DNA from: Holophagales bacterium
Lineage (GTDB): Bacteria > Acidobacteriota > Thermoanaerobaculia > Multivoradales > JAGPDF01
DNA: 64,000 nt
Direction of reading: 5' to 3'
Assembly (NCBI GenBank): GCA_016699405.1
Contig: CP064972.1
Span: 4,991,501 to 5,055,500 of the forward strand
Shown: positions 59,531-64,000 of the stretch, piece after piece
Numbering within the stretch: position 1 is the stretch's first letter
Layout of the letters: every line of letters starts with the position of its first letter
The notes under the pieces: generated by a model
Database searches by the model: none
What the model saw: only the letters and a program-made list of their open reading frames with translations
Told to the model about the DNA's origin: nothing
Translations under genes and position numbers: made by a program

Positions 59531-59587
59531 CCTTCCCCCGACGTTCCCGTCGTCGCCCCGAGCGGGGGCGAGGGACTTGGGGGAAGG
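59531..59587 (+). ncRNA. Three-way-junction-like RNA fold upstream of the permease gene
   Basis: CCTTCCCC (59531-59538) pairs with GGGGAAGG (59580-59587). Inside lie CGACG/CGTCG (59539-59543 with 59548-59552, loop TTCC) and CGCCCC/GGGGCG (59554-59559 with 59565-59570). All three helices are perfect and adjacent. The permease ATG is 68 bases downstream. It matches no riboswitch class that I can recognise. Confidence 0.45.
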
Positions 59588-59588
59588 G
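59572..59588 (+). repeat. 17-base dispersed repeat, copy 3 (15/17)
   Basis: GGGACTTGGGGGAAGGG differs at two positions from copies 1 and 2. It overlaps the 3' arm of the closing helix of the 59531-59587 fold, and its partner arm carries the matching changes. Confidence 0.45.
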
Positions 59589-59654
59589 CAACACCGCCTC
59601 CGCATGGCGTCACAAGACGCTCCCGGCCCTGCCTCTCGCCTGCGGAGTGGCTCG

Positions 59655-60485
59655 ATGAGTCCGCGGCGCCGCGGTCCGCTGCCCGGATTCGGGATCTCGC
59701 TGGGGTTCACCCTGGCCTATCTCGGCGCCCTGGTGCTGCTGCCGATCGCGGCGCTCGTCTTGCGCGCGGCGAGCCTGACGCCGGCCCGGTTCTGGGAGCT
59801 CGTCTCGGCACCGCGCGCTCTCGGTGCCTTCAAGCTCTCCTTCGGCGCCGCGTTCGTCGCGGCGGCGGTGAACCTCGTCTTCGGGCTGCTCGTCGCCTGG
59901 GTGCTCGAACGGTACCGCTTCCCCGGAAAACGGCTGATCGACGGGCTCGTCGACCTGCCGTTCGCCCTGCCGACGGCCGTGGCCGGCATCGCGCTGACCG
60001 CGCTCTACGACGAGCGCGGCTGGATCGGCAGCCTCGTCGCACCGCTCGGCGTCAAGGTCGCCTACACTCCTCTCGGAGTCACCGTGGCGCTCGTGTTCAT
60101 CGGCCTGCCGTTCGTCGTGCGCACCGTCCAGCCGGTGCTGCGCGATCTCGACGCGGCGATCGAGGAGGCGGCGGCGAGCCTCGGCGCGACGCGCGCCCAG
60201 GCGATCCGGCGCGTTCTGCTGCCCGAGCTCGCGCCGGCCGCGGCAACCGGCTTCGTGCTGGCGCTCGCCCGCGGCCTCGGCGAGTACGGCTCGGTGATCT
60301 TCATCGCCGGCAATCTGCCGGGGATCACCGAGATCACGCCGCTGCTCATCATGATCCGCCTCGAGGAGTACGACGTGGCGGGCGCCACGGCGATCGCCGC
60401 GACCTTCCTCGCGGCGTCGCTCGCCCTGCTCTTCCTGGTCAACGTGCTCTCCTGGCGGCGCGGCCGCCGCATGGCGACGGCATGA
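59655..60485 (+). CDS. Sulfate-type ABC transporter permease (CysT/CysU-like)
   Basis: This 276-residue inner-membrane protein has six hydrophobic segments, beginning GISLGFTLAYLGALVLLPIAALVL. The cytoplasmic EAA loop (EEAAASLGATRAQAIRRVLLPEL) contacts the ATPase. GEYGSVIFIAGN is conserved in CysT. ATG at 59655 has GGAG about 8 bases upstream; the frame upstream of it is not protein-like. Its stop overlaps the start of the second permease (ATGA), as expected for a heterodimeric channel. Confidence 0.9.
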   Translation: MSPRRRGPLPGFGISLGFTLAYLGALVLLPIAALVLRAASLTPARFWELVSAPRALGAFKLSFGAAFVAAAVNLVFGLLVAWVLERYRFPGKRLIDGLVDLPFALPTAVAGIALTALYDERGWIGSLVAPLGVKVAYTPLGVTVALVFIGLPFVVRTVQPVLRDLDAAIEEAAASLGATRAQAIRRVLLPELAPAAATGFVLALARGLGEYGSVIFIAGNLPGITEITPLLIMIRLEEYDVAGATAIAATFLAASLALLFLVNVLSWRRGRRMATA

Positions 60486-61360
60486 GCGCCGAACCTCCCG
60501 CGACCGCGCGCTGGCGCGACCCGCTCACCGAGCCGCCGGCGGTGCGCTGGGCGCTCACCGGGCTGGCCCTCGCGTTCCTGCTCTTCTTCCTCGTCCTGCC
60601 GCTCGCCGTGGTGTTCGCTCGCGCCTTCGAGAAGGGTCTCGCCGGCTATGCGGCGGCCCTGGCCGATCCGATGGCGCGCGCCGCGGCGCTGCTCACGCTC
60701 AAGGTCGCCCTGCTGGTGGTGCCCGCCAACCTGCTCTTCGGTCTCGCCGCCGCCTGGGCGGTGACGCGCTTCGAGTTCCGCGGCAAGAATCTGCTCGTGA
60801 CGCTGATCGACGCCCCGTTCTCCGTCTCGCCGGTGGTGGCCGGTCTGCTCTTCGTGCTGCTCTTCGGCGCCCAGGGGCTCTTCGGGCCCTGGCTGCTCGA
60901 GCGCGGCATCAAGGTGCTCTTCTCGCTGCCCGGCATCGTGCTCGCCACGGCGTTCGTCACCATGCCGCTCGTGGCGCGGCAGCTCATCCCGCTGATGCAG
61001 GCTCAGGGGAGCGACGAGGAGCAGGCGGCGCTGACGCTCGGCGCCACTCCGTGGCAGATGTTCTTCCGCGTCTCGCTGCCGAAGATCCGCTGGGGGCTGC
61101 TCTACGGCGTGGTGCTCTGCAACGCCCGGGCGATGGGCGAGTTCGGCGCCGTCTCGGTGGTCTCGGGCCACATCCGCGGCAAGACGAACACGCTGCCGCT
61201 CCACGTCGAGATCCTCTACAACGAGTACCAGTTCCAGGCGGCCTTTGCCGTCGCCTCGCTGCTCGCCCTGCTCGGCGTCTTGACGCTCGTGGCGCAGACC
61301 CTGCTCGACTGGCAGTCCCGGCGGCGCGGCGCCTCTCCCGCCGGACGCGAGGGGAGTTGA
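60482..61360 (+). CDS. Sulfate-type ABC transporter permease (CysW-like)
   Basis: This 292-residue protein has about six membrane segments (WALTGLALAFLLFFLVLPLAVVF onward). The EAA loop is EEQAALTLGATPWQMFFRVSLPKI, and NARAMGEFGAVSVVSGHIRGKTNTLPLHVEILY near the C-terminus is typical of CysW. It completes the transporter with the CysT-like subunit, ATPase and binding protein. The frame to 59444 is a shadow of cysT. A histidine kinase gene begins 2 bases after its stop. Confidence 0.92.
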   Translation: MSAEPPATARWRDPLTEPPAVRWALTGLALAFLLFFLVLPLAVVFARAFEKGLAGYAAALADPMARAAALLTLKVALLVVPANLLFGLAAAWAVTRFEFRGKNLLVTLIDAPFSVSPVVAGLLFVLLFGAQGLFGPWLLERGIKVLFSLPGIVLATAFVTMPLVARQLIPLMQAQGSDEEQAALTLGATPWQMFFRVSLPKIRWGLLYGVVLCNARAMGEFGAVSVVSGHIRGKTNTLPLHVEILYNEYQFQAAFAVASLLALLGVLTLVAQTLLDWQSRRRGASPAGREGS

Positions 61361-61362
61361 AC

Positions 61363-63429
61363 GTGCGCCGTTCGACGCTCGCCTGGCTGCTCGCCCTGAC
61401 CGGCGCCTTCTTCGTCGCCGTCGCCGTCACCGGCGTCGCCGGCGTCTCGGAGCGACTGCTCGAACGGCTCGGTCGCCAGCAGGCGCTCGCCCGCGTCGAG
61501 CTTGCCGGGACGGCGGCACGCGAGGCGCTGGTGCACGAAGGCGAGACGCTCGCGGTCAGCGCACGTCTCCTCGCCGCGAGCCCGGAGCTCGGCTCTCGAC
61601 TCGGCGCGAGCGACCTTGCCGGCGTGGCCCGCCTGCTCGAGAGCTTCCAGGAGGCCGGCGAAACCACCGGCGCGGCGCTCGCCATCGACGCACGCCTGGT
61701 GCGGCAAAGCACACCCCCGCTCCCCTGGCCGGTGCTGCGCCGCGCGCTGCCGGCCGGGCAGGGTTGGGCCTTCGCCGTCGACGGGACGAAGCTGTTCCTC
61801 GTCGCCGAGGCACCGGTCCCCTCCGGAACGCGCGCGACCGCGCTGATGGCACGCGAGGTCGACGTGGCACTGCTCGCGGCGATCGGGCGGCGGATCGGCC
61901 TGCCGGTCGCCCTGGTCGGCCGCCGCGAAGCGCTCGCCGGCTATGGCGAGAGCCACGCCGCGCGGCTCGCCCGGGTCGTGGCCGACGGCCAGCCCGAATC
62001 TCTGCGATCGGAAGAGGCGGGTTGCTTCTGCGCGCTCCAACCGCTGCCGCTTGCCTCGGGAGAGGTGGCGGCGGTGCTCGAGACGCGCCTGGCGATCGAC
62101 GAGGTCGACCGCTCGGTCGCCGAGTTGCGCCGCCGGCTGCTGCTGCTCGCCGGCGCGCTCGCGGTGGTCGCCGCGCTGGCAAGCGGACTGCTCGCCCGGC
62201 GTCTCGCGGCACCGCTCGCCGAGCTCTCGACCGCGGCGCGCCGGATCGGCGGCGGCGATCTCGCGACCCCGGTGGCGATCGCCGGTCCCGGCGAGATCGG
62301 CCTGCTCGCCCGGGCGATGGAGGGGATGCGACGACAGCTCGCCCAGCTCTCCGGCCGGCTGGCGAGCCGCGAAGGTGAGGCGCGTGCCGTGCTCGAGGGG
62401 ATCTCCGAGGGCGTCTTCACCGTCGATCGCGACCGTCGCGTGCGCTACCTCAACCCCCCGGCGGCCCGCACGCTCGGGCTCGACAGCGACGCGGCGAGCA
62501 CCGCGATCGGCCGTTTCTGCGGCGACCTGCTCTACCCCGAGCTGGCGCCGGAGAGCCGCCCCTGCGAGGAGCGCTGCCCGATCCTCCACGCGCGGTTCCG
62601 CGGCGCCGCCCAGGCGACCGAGACCCTCGCCCTCGCCGCCGGATCGCGCCGCGCCGTCGTCGCCGCGGCAACGCCGGTCGGCGAGCTCCAGGTCGTCGTG
62701 CTGCGCGAGGAGAGCGAGGTCGAGGCCGGCCGGCGCCTGCGCGACGCGCTGCTCGCCAACGTGTCGCACGAGTTCAAGACGCCGCTCGCCGCCCAGCTCG
62801 CCTCGCTCGAGATGCTGCGCGACGCGCTGGCGACCGGCGACTCGACCGCCGCCGACACCCTGGTCGAGGCGCTCGGTCGTGGCACGGCGCGGCTGACGCG
62901 CCTGGTCGACAACCTGCTCGAGAGCGTCAGCATCGAGGCCGGCCGCGATGCGATCCGGCGACGTCCGGTCGATCTCGAGGAGGTCGTCGAGGAGGCCGTG
63001 CAGCAGGTCACCCCGCTCCTCCACCAGCGCAACCAGGAGCTCGACCTGGCGCTTCCCGCACCGTTGCCACCGGTCGACGGCGACGCGGCGCGGCTCGTCC
63101 AGGTGCTCGTCAACCTGCTCGCCAACGCCAACAAGTTCGCCCCTGAGGGCACGCCGATCGTTCTCGGCGGCGAGGTCGGAGGGGACAGCGTGGCGCTCTT
63201 CGTCGAAGACCGCGGCCCGGGCCTGCGCGGCGCCGATCCCGGCAGCCTTTTTCAGCCGTTCGTCCGCGCCGTCGGCGACGAGTCGGAGACGAGCGGCGTC
63301 GGCCTCGGCCTCTGGGTCGTCCGCTCGATCGTCGAACGCCACGGCGGCACCGTCGAAGCCCGCGACACCGGCGCCGGCTCCCGCTTCACCGTGCGCCTCC
63401 GCCGAGGGGACGCCCCGCCCACGCGCTAA
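61363..63429 (+). CDS. HAMP/PAS sensor histidine kinase
   Basis: This 688-residue protein has a first membrane helix near residues 8-27 (LLALTGAFFVAVAVTGVAGV), a periplasmic sensor of about 220 residues and a second helix near 257-275. HAMP (about 278-330), a PAS-like domain (about 340-450; VLEGISEGVFTVDRDRRVRYLN), HisKA (NVSHEFKTPLAAQL, His about 468) and the ATPase domain (NLLANANKFAPEG, EDRGPGL, GVGLGLWVVRSI) follow. The GTG at 61363 has GGGGAG six bases upstream. Following the sulfate permease so closely, it may be cotranscribed with it and sense sulfur or oxyanion status. Its partner is the regulator at 63472. Confidence 0.88.
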   Translation: MRRSTLAWLLALTGAFFVAVAVTGVAGVSERLLERLGRQQALARVELAGTAAREALVHEGETLAVSARLLAASPELGSRLGASDLAGVARLLESFQEAGETTGAALAIDARLVRQSTPPLPWPVLRRALPAGQGWAFAVDGTKLFLVAEAPVPSGTRATALMAREVDVALLAAIGRRIGLPVALVGRREALAGYGESHAARLARVVADGQPESLRSEEAGCFCALQPLPLASGEVAAVLETRLAIDEVDRSVAELRRRLLLLAGALAVVAALASGLLARRLAAPLAELSTAARRIGGGDLATPVAIAGPGEIGLLARAMEGMRRQLAQLSGRLASREGEARAVLEGISEGVFTVDRDRRVRYLNPPAARTLGLDSDAASTAIGRFCGDLLYPELAPESRPCEERCPILHARFRGAAQATETLALAAGSRRAVVAAATPVGELQVVVLREESEVEAGRRLRDALLANVSHEFKTPLAAQLASLEMLRDALATGDSTAADTLVEALGRGTARLTRLVDNLLESVSIEAGRDAIRRRPVDLEEVVEEAVQQVTPLLHQRNQELDLALPAPLPPVDGDAARLVQVLVNLLANANKFAPEGTPIVLGGEVGGDSVALFVEDRGPGLRGADPGSLFQPFVRAVGDESETSGVGLGLWVVRSIVERHGGTVEARDTGAGSRFTVRLRRGDAPPTR

Positions 63430-63471
63430 CATCGGCCCGATGCACCGCCGACGGGAGAAGAGGACGGGCCG

Positions 63472-64000
63472 ATGAAGATCCTCGTCGTCGACGACGACGT
63501 CGAGCTGCGGACGTTGGTGGCCTTCGCCCTGCGGCAGGCGGGGTATCTGCCGGTCGAGGCGGCGGACGGAGGGACGGCGGTGGCGGCCTTCGAACGAGAG
63601 CGGCCGGATCTCGTGGTGCTCGACGTCAATCTGCCGGGGTTCGACGGGTTCGAGGTGCTGCGGCGAATTCGCGCCGCCGGCTCGACGCCGGTGATGATGC
63701 TGACCGTTCGCGCTGCCGAGGAAGACCAGGTGCGCGGGCTCGACCTGGGCGCCGACGACTACCTCGCCAAGCCGTTCTCGCCGCGCACCCTGCTCGCTCG
63801 CGTCCGCGCGCTGCTGCGGCGCTCGGGGGCCCAGGAGCGACAGGCGCCCCTCGTCCACGGCGAGCTGGCGCTCGATCTCGAGCTCGCGACGCTCTCCCGG
63901 CCGGGCCTCGAGCCGCTCCACCTGACGCCGCTCGAGCTGCGCTTCCTGCAGTTACTCTTCTCGCACGCGGGTGCCCCGGTGCCGACCGAGCGCATCCTCT
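63472..64000 (+). CDS. OmpR-family response regulator, cut by the right edge
   Basis: The frame is open to the window end (about 176 residues). The receiver domain has ILVVDDDVE (acidic pocket), the phospho-acceptor Asp51 in VVLDVNLP, MMLTVRA with the switch Thr78, and Lys100 in YLAKPFSP. The winged-helix domain begins with HGELALDLELATLSR and LHLTPLELRFLQLLF. It should be the partner of the histidine kinase directly upstream (42-base gap). ATG at 63472 has AGAGGA about 9 bases upstream. Confidence 0.92.
   Translation, partial: MKILVVDDDVELRTLVAFALRQAGYLPVEAADGGTAVAAFERERPDLVVLDVNLPGFDGFEVLRRIRAAGSTPVMMLTVRAAEEDQVRGLDLGADDYLAKPFSPRTLLARVRALLRRSGAQERQAPLVHGELALDLELATLSRPGLEPLHLTPLELRFLQLLFSHAGAPVPTERIL

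Larger units (their letters stand above)
59297..59654 (+). other. 358-base intergenic interval, binding protein to permease
   Basis: No convincing gene is found. A frame from 59448 joins the permease but its first 69 codons are not protein-like. The interval holds the competing stems at 59297-59396, GCGTCC/GGACGC at 59397-59422, a three-way-junction-like fold at 59531-59587 and two repeat copies. The length is unusual for an operon whose other gaps are 0-19 bases. Confidence 0.7.

Overview
The window is GC-rich DNA from a diderm bacterium. Two 60-base lines that I counted gave 75% G+C (line 48001) and 57% (line 19441). Outer-membrane export proteins, an OprP-like porin, a CIRCE-controlled groESL and an unusual sigma factor would fit an Acidobacteriota-type genome. 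That placement is a guess without database searches. I saw no rRNA, tRNA or CRISPR array.

Positions 1-41.25 kb hold a very large surface-polysaccharide locus on the minus strand, reading from 41.25 kb down past the left edge. Its head is an export and control module: outer-membrane barrel, Wza-like exporter, Wzc-like tyrosine autokinase, PHP-type phosphatase, a TPR protein, a secreted protein and a NusG/RfaH-like antiterminator. A nucleotide-sugar dehydrogenase follows. Next comes an IS110 element with a frameshifted transposase, then an epimerase and a nonulosonic acid block: HAD phosphatase, NeuB, NeuC, a 2-hydroxyacid dehydrogenase, a NeuA-like enzyme and two Gfo/Idh dehydrogenases. The rest holds SGNH and GSCFA proteins, a flippase, glycosyltransferases, a polymerase or ligase, two nucleotidyltransferases (one fused to a kinase), three asparagine-synthase-like amidotransferases, a methyltransferase, an acyl carrier protein, a PP-loop amidotransferase and the start of an acyltransferase. 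Most neighbours overlap by 1-4 bases, so the locus looks translationally coupled. The predicted product is an amidated, nonulosonate-containing, possibly acylated polysaccharide or glycoconjugate.

At 41.3-42.7 kb a second O-antigen-ligase-like gene is divergent from the locus. At 42.9-45.0 kb lies groESL with a perfect CIRCE operator, followed on the same strand by an anti-sigma-like protein, a sigma-factor-like protein and a small ribbon-helix-helix-like protein. At 47.5-50.9 kb is a large multi-PAS histidine kinase behind a hairpin-rich leader. Two GT4 glycosyltransferases and ribBA follow on the minus strand (50.8-54.6 kb).

At 54.7-61.4 kb a plus-strand operon looks like a sulfate-type ABC importer: ATPase fused to stress-protein-like domains, a YezD-like protein, porin, binding protein and two permeases. 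A histidine kinase and response regulator (cut by the right edge) follow directly. A 358-base interval between the binding-protein and permease genes has unusually strong RNA-folding potential.
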